Shown here in pieces: positions 1-7,557 of a stretch of 16,758 nucleotides of DNA. A program made the position numbers and the translations under genes. The stretch covers positions 1 through 16,758 of the forward strand of contig JAKAVI010000400.1 of assembly GCA_021817355.1 (NCBI GenBank), in the 5' to 3' direction. The stretch is from Pseudomonadota bacterium (lineage in GTDB: Bacteria > Pseudomonadota > Alphaproteobacteria > Micropepsales > Micropepsaceae). The notes below the pieces were generated by a model. The model had not been told where the DNA came from, ran no database searches, and saw only the letters and a program-made list of their open reading frames with translations. Within the stretch, counting starts at the first letter, position 1, and the number at the start of each line of letters is the position of its first letter.

Positions 1-7
1 TCCACCA

Positions 8-772
8 TCAGAAATTCGGCAGATTCTGGATATTGAGTTTGCCGCGGTTTACCTTTGCGGCACGATACTGCAGATAGAGGTTGCGGGTGGTCGCATAAAA
101 GTCCAGCGAGGTCTGTTCCAGACTTTCCACCTGCCCAAGCCGCTGGGCTCTGGCATCGAGGATCCCGAGGAAGCCGGCACCGAGCCCGTAATAGAGGCTG
201 CTGCGATACTGGATGTAGGTCGATGGATTGAGACCGATATCAACGAGCATTCCGGTCAGATCACGCGGCGTGGTCGGACCGATCAGGGGCAGCATGAGGA
301 AGGGGCCCTGATTGATCCCCCAGCGACCCAGCGTAATGCCAAAATCGGTCGAATGATCCGGGATCCCCATCAGCGATGCCACATTGATCAGTCCGCCGAT
401 TCCTGCGGTCGAATCGACGAAGAAGCGCGCCAAAGTGTCACCAGCATCATCCGGTTCACCCTGAAGCACCTTGTTTATAAAGATGACAGGTTGATCAAGA
501 TTACCCAGGAAGTTGTGCACGCCCTCCCGAGCCGGTTTGGGAACCACCGCGACATAGCCCTGGGCGAGAGGGCGGGCGACATTGCGGTCCAGCGCAAGGT
601 TCATCTTGAAGACCTTGCGGTTGAAGCTCTCGTACGGATCATAGGGCGCGTTGGGCGAATTACTGGCACAGCCGCTGAGCATGAGACCCAGAGCCAGGAC
701 CAGGCCGCCGATGAGCTTCTGGCGGTAACGGGAGCGAGGGCAAGCAGTGGCCTCAGGCTGTATGGTGGTCAA
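8..772 (-). CDS. mlaA: MlaA/VacJ-family outer-membrane lipoprotein
   Basis: Outer-membrane lipoprotein of the Mla lipid-asymmetry pathway. In the known family it sits as a ring in the inner leaflet of the outer membrane and passes mislocalised phospholipids to a periplasmic carrier (MlaC). Seen here: a basic N-region, a hydrophobic stretch at residues 21-32 and a lipobox L-S-G-C with Cys35. Ala follows Cys35, which suits outer-membrane sorting. The family signature DPYESFNRKVFKMN lies at about residues 45-58, and LIGPTTPRDLTG (usually GPSTLRD) lies further on. Length is 254 aa, close to E. coli MlaA (251). I chose the TTG start at 772 because GGAGG stands five bases before it; an in-frame TTG at 799 would add nine residues and lacks such a site. 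No mlaBDEF genes are in the window. The gene diverges from the MlaC-like hpnM gene, a natural periplasmic partner. Family assignment is firm; the start is less so. Confidence 0.93.
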   Translation of the reverse strand: MTTIQPEATACPRSRYRQKLIGGLVLALGLMLSGCASNSPNAPYDPYESFNRKVFKMNLALDRNVARPLAQGYVAVVPKPAREGVHNFLGNLDQPVIFINKVLQGEPDDAGDTLARFFVDSTAGIGGLINVASLMGIPDHSTDFGITLGRWGINQGPFLMLPLIGPTTPRDLTGMLVDIGLNPSTYIQYRSSLYYGLGAGFLGILDARAQRLGQVESLEQTSLDFYATTRNLYLQYRAAKVNRGKLNIQNLPNF

Positions 773-1069
773 TTCGTCCTCCGCCGCGGTACGCCGCAAG
801 TGAGCAATTCACAAAATAGAATATTTGGGTAAAATGGTGGTTTCATTTGATATTCGCAAGCGCAACACGCCCTGGATCGGGTCTGGCCGAAGGCTAAGGA
901 CCCGCTCCTCCCGAATTTGCCCTTGTCTTGGCCGCATTTTTGCCCTTCCCAGATGGAACAACGACGCATCTACAACTCCTAGCCGTGGCCTAAAGCCGCT
1001 ATGGGTTGTTCCCTCCTGTAGAAATTTTTCGGGTCCTGCCCATATAAGTTCATACGCTCCGGAGACGCC
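773..1069. promoter_or_regulatory. Divergent intergenic region between mlaA and hpnM
   Basis: About 300 bases with no convincing gene separate two divergent envelope genes, so promoters for both should lie here. The mlaA-proximal 60 bases (about 800-860) are clearly more AT-rich than the surroundings. Near hpnM there is a TATAAG at about 1044-1049, but I could not pair it with a good -35 box at normal spacing. The hpnM ribosome binding site GGAG is at 1061-1064, five bases before the ATG. ORFs crossing the region have no recognisable protein features and run antisense into mlaA or hpnM. No operator palindrome was identified. Confidence 0.45.
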
Positions 1070-1726
1070 ATGAGATTTCATTACCGAACCCGCCTTCTGG
1101 CGACAGCATTTTGCCTGTCTTTGGGGGGACCTGTCGTAGCGCTAGCGCAAAGTCAGGCACCGTCCGCCACAGAGGTTTCCCCTGCGGAAGCTCGGGCCGC
1201 GACACTGCCCGTACGGGAATTCTATGATTCTCTCCTCTATTCAATGAAGCATGCCAAGCAACTGGGAATAAGAGGTCGTTTTGCCCATCTTGAGCCTGCG
1301 GTCAGCAACGCCTTCGACTTCAAGGTGATGACCCAGTTCACCGTTGGCCAGTACTGGGACAAAATGACACCTCCGGAGCGCGTTGCCCTGATGGACGCCT
1401 TTCGCAAGCTGACCACCGCGAACTACGCGCGCAGCTTCAATGGCTACGGCGGCGAGAGCTTTACCGTTAAGCCGACGGTAGAGCACCGCGATGGTGACGA
1501 TATCGTGTCGACGCAAATGAACTTGCCGGGCAAGGCGCCGATTCCCTTCATCTACCGCATGCATAAAACACCCGAGGGCTGGCGTATCGTGGATATCTAT
1601 CTCAACGGCTATATCAGCGAAGTGGCGACACGGCGTGCTGATTTCGCCTCGACCTTGCAAAGTGGCGGGGTCGCGGCTCTGACCACGAAGCTTGACCAGA
1701 TGGCTGACCGAACCTTGAAAGAGTGA
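1070..1726 (+). CDS. hpnM: HpnM-like periplasmic lipid-binding protein (MlaC/Ttg2D family)
   Basis: Periplasmic carrier of the MlaC/Ttg2D (toluene tolerance) superfamily. Known members hold a phospholipid tail in a hydrophobic pocket and shuttle it between membranes. The hopanoid-associated subgroup HpnM is found beside hopanoid genes. Seen here: a Sec signal peptide (residues 1-26, h-region LLATAFCLSLGGPVVALA, cleavage after ALA), then one domain of about 190 residues with family hallmarks: DFKVMTQFTVGQYW around 84-97, a FNGYGG segment near 124-129, the WRIVDIYLNGYI strand near 172-183, and an RADF segment near 190. Length 218 aa is normal. ATG start with GGAG five bases upstream. I prefer HpnM over plain MlaC because hpnN is next door and no mlaD/E/F/B genes flank it; that is inference. 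It diverges from mlaA and converges on hpnN with 12 bases between the stops. Confidence 0.82.
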   Translation: MRFHYRTRLLATAFCLSLGGPVVALAQSQAPSATEVSPAEARAATLPVREFYDSLLYSMKHAKQLGIRGRFAHLEPAVSNAFDFKVMTQFTVGQYWDKMTPPERVALMDAFRKLTTANYARSFNGYGGESFTVKPTVEHRDGDDIVSTQMNLPGKAPIPFIYRMHKTPEGWRIVDIYLNGYISEVATRRADFASTLQSGGVAALTTKLDQMADRTLKE

Positions 1727-1738
1727 ACGAGCGCCCGA

Positions 1739-4360
1739 TCAAATGGTGCCAGGCGGACGGGTCAGCCCTTCCTGTGGCAGCAGGTAGGTCAGAAGGGCCG
1801 GTAGTACCAACAGCATCGACACCAGGATCCACGCCAAGGCCAGCATCAGAATAATTCCCATGCTGGCAGTGCCTGGGTGAGATGAAATCGACAGCGTTCC
1901 AAATGCGGTTGCCGTAGTTGCCGCGCTCATGACCACCGCGCGGGTCAGAGGCGAGCGCAGCAGCTGTCGCTGGCCGCTGCGCCAGGCCATCACAAAATAG
2001 ATATCGAAGGCTACCCCAATGCCAAACAACAGCGGCAGCGCAATGATGTTGGCAAAGTTGAGATCGATCCCGGCCAGCACGCATGAGGCCAAGGTCATAA
2101 CTCCGGCGAGCACAAGCGGGGCTAGAGCCACCAGCACCTCGCCGAAGCGGCGCAGGGCAAAGAGCAAGATGATGGCGATGGACAGGAATGAATAAATGCC
2201 CGCCATCAGGAATGCGCGCACAATCGTCCGGCCAGATTCCAGGATAATGATCGGGGTTCCCGTGGCGCTGGGCGCCACCTTCAGTACGGCATCGGTGAAG
2301 CGCGTGAGTACGGAATTCTTGTTCGCGTTACCCGATGGAAAGGCCTGGACACGATACTGGCCGCTGGCCGAGATCCAATCCGCCTTCAAGGATGCAGGCA
2401 AGCCCGCAAAATCGATCTTTTGGGGCGACAGCGCGAGACGCAGCTGTGCCAGCAGCGTCTTAAGTCCGGGTACAAACGCGCCAGCAGCGGCGTTGCGCAG
2501 CTCAGGTGGTGCGGCCGCGAGCCGTTCCAATGTCGCGGCCAGCGCTCTGGCATCCTTCGCCGCCTTGAGAGACTTGGTGTGAGGTGCGGTTGCAAGGAGC
2601 GCCCCGGCTACCGCTTTAAGGGTGGCAATGGTCTGCGCATCCGTAGGCGGCAAGGGCGTGAACACCGGATTGAGCGTAGGTCCAAGAACGTTAGCGGCAT
2701 CCTTAATGACCGCGATTTTGGTATCTTGATCCTCCGGCAGGAAGCTGTTGATCGTCAGCACCTGGCTGACCTGAGGAAGCTTTTCCAGCTTGGCGGCAAG
2801 CGTCACGGCAGCTTGGCGCGAGGGTTGCAGGACATTGATGGTGTTAGGGGAGGTCTGCGGATTCTTCATCAGATCAAGTGCTGTCGCCACCGCCTCGGTG
2901 TGACGATTGCGCAGATCAAGGGGATTGGAGTCAAAGCGCAGAAATGGGATCAGTGCGGCGCCGGCGATTAGAAGGACCAGTGCGGTGTGCAGTACGCGCT
3001 TGGGCTTGTGACAGAGAAAATCATCGACCGGCCCCAGTGCCGCCCACCCGACCTCAGTCAATTCACTGTGTGGCCGGAAAAGCTTCAAAAGCGCAGGAAG
3101 GGCGGTGATGCTGAGTACATAGGTGACCACCATGCCGGCCCCGGCGATCAAGCCTAGTTCCTTCACGCCGGCATAATCGGTCGGCAGAAACGAAAAGAAC
3201 CCGGCCGCAGCCGCCAGCGCCGCCAGGGTGAGGCCGGCACCGATGCCCTTGCCGGCCGCGACCAGTGCCGAATCGAGGTCGCCGTGGACCCGGCGCTCAT
3301 GGCGATACCGCACGCAGAATTGGATGCCGAAATCGACACCCAGTCCCACGAACAGTTCAATGAATGCCACCGAAATGATGTTAAAGGCGCCGTAAGTGAG
3401 GAGCCCGATCGAGGCTGTTACCGCCAGACCGATGATCATGGTGGTCAGCACCGCAAAGATCATGCGCTTCGAGCGCAGAGCGAGCCAGAGCATCGTAAGC
3501 AGCAATCCGACCATCAAACTGGCGAGCAGCGCACCATTTTGAATGATGGTCGCAAATTCCTCATCGGCCATGGGCACCGGCCCGGTCAGGCGTACCCGTA
3601 CGCCAGTCGACGCATCCAGATGGAGGGCACGCGCCACGCGACGGATCTCATTCGTAGCCCTCTTACCGGGCATCAGGAGAGAAAAATCGAGCTTCGGCTT
3701 GACCTCGATGAAGGCCCGCGTTGCTGGAACGCCGCCAGGTGACGATGATTCCACAAGTTTGCTCCAGGGAAAGAAGGCCGGCTTGTGGGCAAGGACATTG
3801 GTGAAGGTCTGATTGAAGATGACCAGCGGCGTATCGAGTGAGGCAAGCGTGGCCTGCCCGCTTGGGACCCCCTGCAAAATGGTTTGCAACGTGGTCAGGA
3901 CACCGCGCAAACTCGGATCTGCAGCCAACCCGCCAAGAAAGGGCTGCGCCTTGATCAGCTGCTGCATGGCGGTGTGGATTTCTTCCTTCGACAGCAGCAA
4001 AAGACCGTCACGATTGAAATAAGGGCCGCTGTCAGGCCGGCGGACATCCCGGAAATATTGCGGCTCCTTGCGCAAGGTCGCAGTCAGAGCCGCAACGGCT
4101 TCCTCGGTGCGCTCGGCCGTGGCCCCGTCAACAACAATCAGGATGAGGTTGTTCTGCTGGGGAAACTCGCGGTCATACTGGATTTCATTCTGACGCCAGA
4201 GGGTATTGGGAGCGACGAGATTGTCGCTGTTGGTATCCATCGCAAAATGGCTCACCGTGTACCAACCGCAAACCACGCCGAGCACGACCGCCACGAGCAC
4301 GACGAGGCTCGCAAACCGCGTCGAGATGCGAACGATGGCACTGACAAAACTGGCGAGCAT
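1739..4360 (-). CDS. hpnN: HpnN-type hopanoid RND/MMPL transporter
   Basis: Inner-membrane RND exporter of the MMPL/HpnN group. HpnN is known from Rhodopseudomonas and Burkholderia to be needed for moving hopanoids towards the outer membrane. Seen here: a first TM at about 14-32, a large periplasmic domain (40-270) opening with AMDTNSDNLV, a TM bundle at about 276-428, a further TM at 453-473, a second periplasmic domain (475-710), then a second TM bundle (714-862). Each bundle has the glycine-rich GxGVDF-like segment with a membrane Asp: GLGVDFGIQF (Asp343) and FGIGVAFDIYF (Asp786), plausible proton-relay residues. FFSFLPTDYAGVKELG follows the first. Length 873 aa fits the family. I chose the ATG at 4360; an upstream in-frame TTG at 4408 would add 16 polar residues before the usual N-terminus. 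Neither start has a strong ribosome binding site. An unspecific MMPL lipid exporter is the alternative. Confidence 0.87.
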   Translation of the reverse strand: MLASFVSAIVRISTRFASLVVLVAVVLGVVCGWYTVSHFAMDTNSDNLVAPNTLWRQNEIQYDREFPQQNNLILIVVDGATAERTEEAVAALTATLRKEPQYFRDVRRPDSGPYFNRDGLLLLSKEEIHTAMQQLIKAQPFLGGLAADPSLRGVLTTLQTILQGVPSGQATLASLDTPLVIFNQTFTNVLAHKPAFFPWSKLVESSSPGGVPATRAFIEVKPKLDFSLLMPGKRATNEIRRVARALHLDASTGVRVRLTGPVPMADEEFATIIQNGALLASLMVGLLLTMLWLALRSKRMIFAVLTTMIIGLAVTASIGLLTYGAFNIISVAFIELFVGLGVDFGIQFCVRYRHERRVHGDLDSALVAAGKGIGAGLTLAALAAAAGFFSFLPTDYAGVKELGLIAGAGMVVTYVLSITALPALLKLFRPHSELTEVGWAALGPVDDFLCHKPKRVLHTALVLLIAGAALIPFLRFDSNPLDLRNRHTEAVATALDLMKNPQTSPNTINVLQPSRQAAVTLAAKLEKLPQVSQVLTINSFLPEDQDTKIAVIKDAANVLGPTLNPVFTPLPPTDAQTIATLKAVAGALLATAPHTKSLKAAKDARALAATLERLAAAPPELRNAAAGAFVPGLKTLLAQLRLALSPQKIDFAGLPASLKADWISASGQYRVQAFPSGNANKNSVLTRFTDAVLKVAPSATGTPIIILESGRTIVRAFLMAGIYSFLSIAIILLFALRRFGEVLVALAPLVLAGVMTLASCVLAGIDLNFANIIALPLLFGIGVAFDIYFVMAWRSGQRQLLRSPLTRAVVMSAATTATAFGTLSISSHPGTASMGIILMLALAWILVSMLLVLPALLTYLLPQEGLTRPPGTI

Positions 4361-4896
4361 CCGAATATCCGTCGGGAATCGCAGCCGCTCACACTGCTGA
4401 TAACTCAAGCAAGGTCAACCGGCCACGCACCGAGAACGCCAGCTGATTGCGGCGCGGTGTATCCCGAAAGCGTCAGGTCTTGGGGAGGGGTATATAGAGG
4501 TTCATCTCGCAGCGCAAAATACCGATCTGACAGAGAGCCCCTGTACCGGCTCTGCGCTGTGTGCGCGGAGCATGGGGAACGCCTTCGCGGAACAATCCCC
4601 CCACGAAATTATGCAAAATCCCGGATTCCGCAGGATTGGCCTGCGAGCGCCCGGCTCCGTGCCCACGCCCGCAGCGTCATCCGTGGCGGGGCCTCAGTCA
4701 TGGCTGTCACCGCCTGGCCGCTGACCCCTGGAGGCCTGAAAATCAGTTAATCATCGCCGCTGGCCGTGAAGCGGGGGACTTGAGCAGGTGCCATCCGCGC
4801 CCTGGCCAGAGGCGGCCTCCCGGATCCACCGCCCCCATTGCGCGGCCACACGGCCTGTGCAATCGAGCGGCAGAAGCTAAGTGGCGAGGCCGGTGC
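4361..4896. other. Long gene-free divergent region between hpnN and the DUF969 operon
   Basis: This 536-base stretch holds no protein with recognisable features. ORFs crossing it are proline/arginine-rich and low in hydrophobic order, typical of spurious translation of GC-rich DNA. It must contain the promoters of hpnN (minus) and of the DUF969 operon (plus). I see a small inverted repeat AGAGCC/GGCTCT at 4534-4539 and 4548-4553 (8-base loop, no T-tract) and a possible minus-strand promoter (listed separately). I recognise no tRNA, riboswitch or small RNA. The plus-strand leader could be up to several hundred bases long. Confidence 0.5.
4491..4518 (-). promoter_or_regulatory. Candidate hpnN promoter
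   Basis: Read on the minus strand, TTTGCG (4518-4513) and TATATA (4496-4491) are separated by 16 bases, giving a sigma70-like -35/-10 pair about 130 bases upstream of the chosen hpnN start. The -10 is good and the -35 is poor. TATATA is self-complementary, so the element could also act on the plus strand, but no -35 match stands at the right distance there. This is a weak sequence-only call. Confidence 0.28.
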
Positions 4897-5574
4897 ATGT
4901 GGCCGCTAATCGGTATCGGCGTGATCATCATCGGGTTCGCGGCCCGGGTTAACCCGCTGATTGTCATCATCGCGGCCGCATTGGCCACCGGCATTGCCGC
5001 GCATCAGAGTCCGCTCGCCATCATTGCCACCTTCGGCAAAGCGTACAATGAGAGCCGCTACGTTTCGATCGTGTGGCTGATCCTTCCGGTCATAGGCCTG
5101 CTGGAGCGCGAGGGTTTGCAGGCACGCGCCCGCATGCTGGTCGCGCGCATGACCGCAGCCACCGCCGGACGGCTGCTCGTTGTCTATCTGGCTCTGCGCC
5201 AGCTCACGGCGGCTTTGGGGCTGCTGTCGCTCTTTGGTCAGGCCCAGACCGTTCGGCCGCTGATTGCCCCCATGGCCGAAGGTGCCGCGGAAGCCAGATT
5301 CGGCAAATTGTCCCAGAAATCGCGCATGCTGATCCGCGCCTACGCCGCCAGCGCCGACAATGTGGGGGCCTTTTTCGGGGAGGATATCTTCCTGGCTGTC
5401 GGGTCCATCCTGCTGATCAAGGGCTTTCTGCAGCAGTTGGGCATCCGCGTTGCTCCCTTGAGTCTTTCATTATGGGCCATTCCCACCGCAGTGCTCGCGT
5501 TCCTCATCCACGGAGCCCGACTATGGCGGCTCGATGCCAAACTCACCCGCCAGAGCAAGGATGAGGCACGATGA
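4897..5574 (+). CDS. DUF969 family membrane protein (likely transporter subunit)
   Basis: Polytopic inner-membrane protein of the DUF969 family; function not established. The ATG at 4897 gives MWPLIGIGVIIIGF, which matches the usual family N-terminus, and GAGG stands seven bases upstream. The upstream in-frame extension to 4561 is arginine/proline-rich and was rejected. Length 225 aa. Hydrophobic segments lie at about 3-16, 20-36, 56-70, 91-114, 162-180 and 189-206. Conserved-looking polar stretches inside or next to membrane segments are FGKAYNESRYVSIVW (46-60), LLSLFGQAQTVRPLIAPMAEG (109-129) and AASADNVGAFFGEDIF (150-165). The last resembles the S/N-bearing re-entrant loops of ion-transporter-superfamily carriers (inference). 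First gene of a three-gene operon; its stop overlaps the start of the DUF979 gene (ATGA), so translation is probably coupled. As I recall, DUF969/DUF979 pairs in some Firmicutes lie near pcp, which hints at 5-oxoproline or related substrates; unproven here. Confidence 0.85.
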   Translation: MWPLIGIGVIIIGFAARVNPLIVIIAAALATGIAAHQSPLAIIATFGKAYNESRYVSIVWLILPVIGLLEREGLQARARMLVARMTAATAGRLLVVYLALRQLTAALGLLSLFGQAQTVRPLIAPMAEGAAEARFGKLSQKSRMLIRAYAASADNVGAFFGEDIFLAVGSILLIKGFLQQLGIRVAPLSLSLWAIPTAVLAFLIHGARLWRLDAKLTRQSKDEAR

Positions 5575-6527
5575 TCGGGCTGGAACAGGTCTACTGGCTT
5601 ATCGGCGCAATGTTCATTGCCATCGCCGTGCTGTCTTGCCGCGACCGCAGCCACCCCAAATGGCTGGGCAATGCTGCATTTTGGAGCCTGCTTGGGATCA
5701 GTTTTCTGGCCGGCACGGTCATTGGTGATCTGGCCAACGGCATCTTGGTCCTCGCGCTTGTCGCCCTGGCCGGCAGCGGCGCAACAGGCCTGGGGTCGAT
5801 CAGAACCACCAGCGCCGAGGCACGCGAGGCACGGGCCCGCAGGCACGGTAACAGGCTCTTCGCGCCAGCCCTGCTCATCCCCGTCATCGCCATCATCGGC
5901 ACCTTCACTCTGGGCCGGATCCGGCTATCAGGTCTGCCGCTTGCAGATCCCAAAGAGGTCACGCTGATCGCGCTCGCGCTCGGCATTACCGTCGCACTGG
6001 TGGCGGCCATGCTATGGTTGCGCCCGGCGCTGCACACACCACTTGAGGAAGCACGGCGTCTCAGCGACACGATTGGTTGGGCGGCAATTCTACCACAAAT
6101 GCTTGCTGCGCTGGTCGCGGTGTTCGCCGTCTCCGGAGTGGGGCAGGACGTTGGCCGTATCGCTACCACCTGGCTGCCACTGTCTTACCCGTTGGCCGCG
6201 GTGGCGGCATACTGCATTGGCATGGCATTCTTCACAAGCGTGATGGGCAATGCATTTGCTGCCTTTCCGGTGATGACCGCCGCCATTGGTGTACCGTTGA
6301 TTGTCGACAAGTTTGGTGGCAACCCTGCGATCATGGGCGCGATCGGCATGCTGTCCGGATTTTGTGGCACGCTGGCAACACCGATGGCCGCCAACTTCAA
6401 CATTGTTCCTGCCGCACTTCTTGAACTGCCTGACCGCAATGGCGTGATCAAGGTACAGATTCCAACTGCCATTGCCATGCTGGCCGGCAACATCGCGCTT
6501 ATGTCCCTTCTCGTCTTCCGCTTTTAG
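5571..6527 (+). CDS. DUF979 family membrane protein (likely transporter partner)
   Basis: Polytopic inner-membrane protein of the DUF979 family, nearly always paired with DUF969. The ATG at 5571 overlaps the DUF969 stop, with GAGG five bases upstream. 318 aa with about ten hydrophobic segments (roughly 7-22, 36-52, 55-69, 97-114, 128-150, 170-190, 203-222, 224-244, 252-270, 297-316) and one basic cytosol-like loop at 77-95 rich in Arg/Ala. The second half carries conserved-looking small and polar residues in membrane context: FFTSVMGNAFAAFPVM (220-235) and SGFCGTLATPMAANFNIVP (262-280, with Asn275). These resemble the second re-entrant loop of DcuC/GntP/CitMHS-type carriers. Together with DUF969 it could form one complete carrier of about 540 residues from two chains (inference). 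The soluble DUF2891 gene begins 10 bases downstream. Confidence 0.86.
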   Translation: MIGLEQVYWLIGAMFIAIAVLSCRDRSHPKWLGNAAFWSLLGISFLAGTVIGDLANGILVLALVALAGSGATGLGSIRTTSAEAREARARRHGNRLFAPALLIPVIAIIGTFTLGRIRLSGLPLADPKEVTLIALALGITVALVAAMLWLRPALHTPLEEARRLSDTIGWAAILPQMLAALVAVFAVSGVGQDVGRIATTWLPLSYPLAAVAAYCIGMAFFTSVMGNAFAAFPVMTAAIGVPLIVDKFGGNPAIMGAIGMLSGFCGTLATPMAANFNIVPAALLELPDRNGVIKVQIPTAIAMLAGNIALMSLLVFRF

Positions 6528-6537
6528 AGGGCCCTCC

Positions 6538-7554
6538 ATGACACGCCTGATCCCGTCAACTGCGAGCCAGTTTGCCTCAATCGCGCTCAGCCATGTCGGC
6601 CGCGAATATCCCCACAAGCTCGACCACGTGCTCAATGGGCCCGGCGATGTCCGTTCACCGCAGGAACTCCATCCCATCTTCTTTGGCAGCTTCGACTGGC
6701 ACTCCTGTGTTCATGGCCACTGGCTGCTCGCGCGTCTTTATCGGCGCTTTCCAACGCTGCCTGAAGCGGCAGCAATCCGGGCACTATTTGACCGGCAGTT
6801 CAGCCCGGCGAAGGTCGATGGCGAACGTAATTATTTGCGCCGGCCAGGCACGCGTGGCTTCGAACGGCCTTACGGCTGGGCCTGGGCGCTCATGCTTGCC
6901 GGTGAACTCGAACGGCACCAGAGTGTCGAAGGGCACAGATGGGCCGAGGCCCTAAGACCGCTGGCGGCAGAGTTTGAGCAGCGCTTTGAGGCCTATCTGC
7001 CACTTTGTACCTATCCGGTGCGGGCCGGCGTCCATTCCAACAGTGCCTTTGCCCTGGTCCTGGCACGCGATTACGCCCGTGCGGTCGGCAACCGGGACTT
7101 TGACGCACTCTGTGTGCAGACGGCCCGCCGCTGGTATAGCGAAGATCGCGATTATCGCAGCCTCGAACCGTCCCAGGACGAATTTCTTTCTCCCACACTC
7201 ATCGAGGCGGCCTTGATGGCCAGCGTGCTGCCCCCCGACGAGTTTACCGCTTGGTTTGCCGCATTTCTTCCTGGCGCAGGACATGGGGCGCCTGCCAACC
7301 TGTTTTCACCTGCCCGCGTGAGCGACCGCAGCGATGGCAAGATCGCCCATCTGGATGGGCTCAATCTTTCACGCGCATGGTGCTTTGAGTTGATCCTCGG
7401 GCAAATTTCACAGGCGGATCCGCTGCACGCGCGCGCACGCCGCGCCATTGATGAGCACCTTGGCAGCGCCCTGGCACACGTTGCCGGTGACTATATGGGT
7501 GAACACTGGCTTGCCAGCTTCGCCCTGCTGGCCCTGGATCCCGACACGCCGTGA
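6538..7554 (+). CDS. DUF2891 family soluble protein (putative enzyme)
   Basis: Cytosolic protein of the DUF2891 family, activity unknown. The ATG at 6538 follows AGAGGG by six bases; there is no signal peptide and no TM segment. 338 aa, mostly helical by composition, with clusters of His, Trp, Glu and Asp that look like an active site: FDWHSCVHGHW (52-62), FERPYGWAW (108-116), YPVRAGVHSNSAF (159-171), EPSQDEFLSPTLIEA (210-224), HLDGLNLSRAWC (271-282) and YMGEHWLASFA (319-329). Such aromatic and acidic motifs placed between helix pairs recall alpha/alpha-barrel glycosidases or epimerases, but I cannot name a reaction. Third gene of the DUF969-DUF979 operon, so it probably acts on whatever that pair transports. 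Its stop lies three bases from the convergent tamB stop. The start region carries the palindrome GAGGGCCCTC. Confidence 0.85.
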   Translation: MTRLIPSTASQFASIALSHVGREYPHKLDHVLNGPGDVRSPQELHPIFFGSFDWHSCVHGHWLLARLYRRFPTLPEAAAIRALFDRQFSPAKVDGERNYLRRPGTRGFERPYGWAWALMLAGELERHQSVEGHRWAEALRPLAAEFEQRFEAYLPLCTYPVRAGVHSNSAFALVLARDYARAVGNRDFDALCVQTARRWYSEDRDYRSLEPSQDEFLSPTLIEAALMASVLPPDEFTAWFAAFLPGAGHGAPANLFSPARVSDRSDGKIAHLDGLNLSRAWCFELILGQISQADPLHARARRAIDEHLGSALAHVAGDYMGEHWLASFALLALDPDTP

Positions 7555-7557
7555 CGC

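Noticed and set aside
4534..4553. Hairpin AGAGCC/GGCTCT as a terminator
   Set aside because: Only a 6-bp stem, no T-tract on either strand, and it lies upstream of both divergent genes, where a terminator is not expected.
3884..4750. 288-aa plus-strand ORF over the hpnN 5' part and the intergenic region
   Set aside because: It is antisense to the well-supported hpnN reading frame, arginine-rich, and shows no domain or membrane pattern.
4561..4896. N-terminal extension of the DUF969 protein
   Set aside because: The extension is Pro/Arg-rich and unlike the family; the ATG at 4897 with GAGG upstream gives the normal N-terminus.
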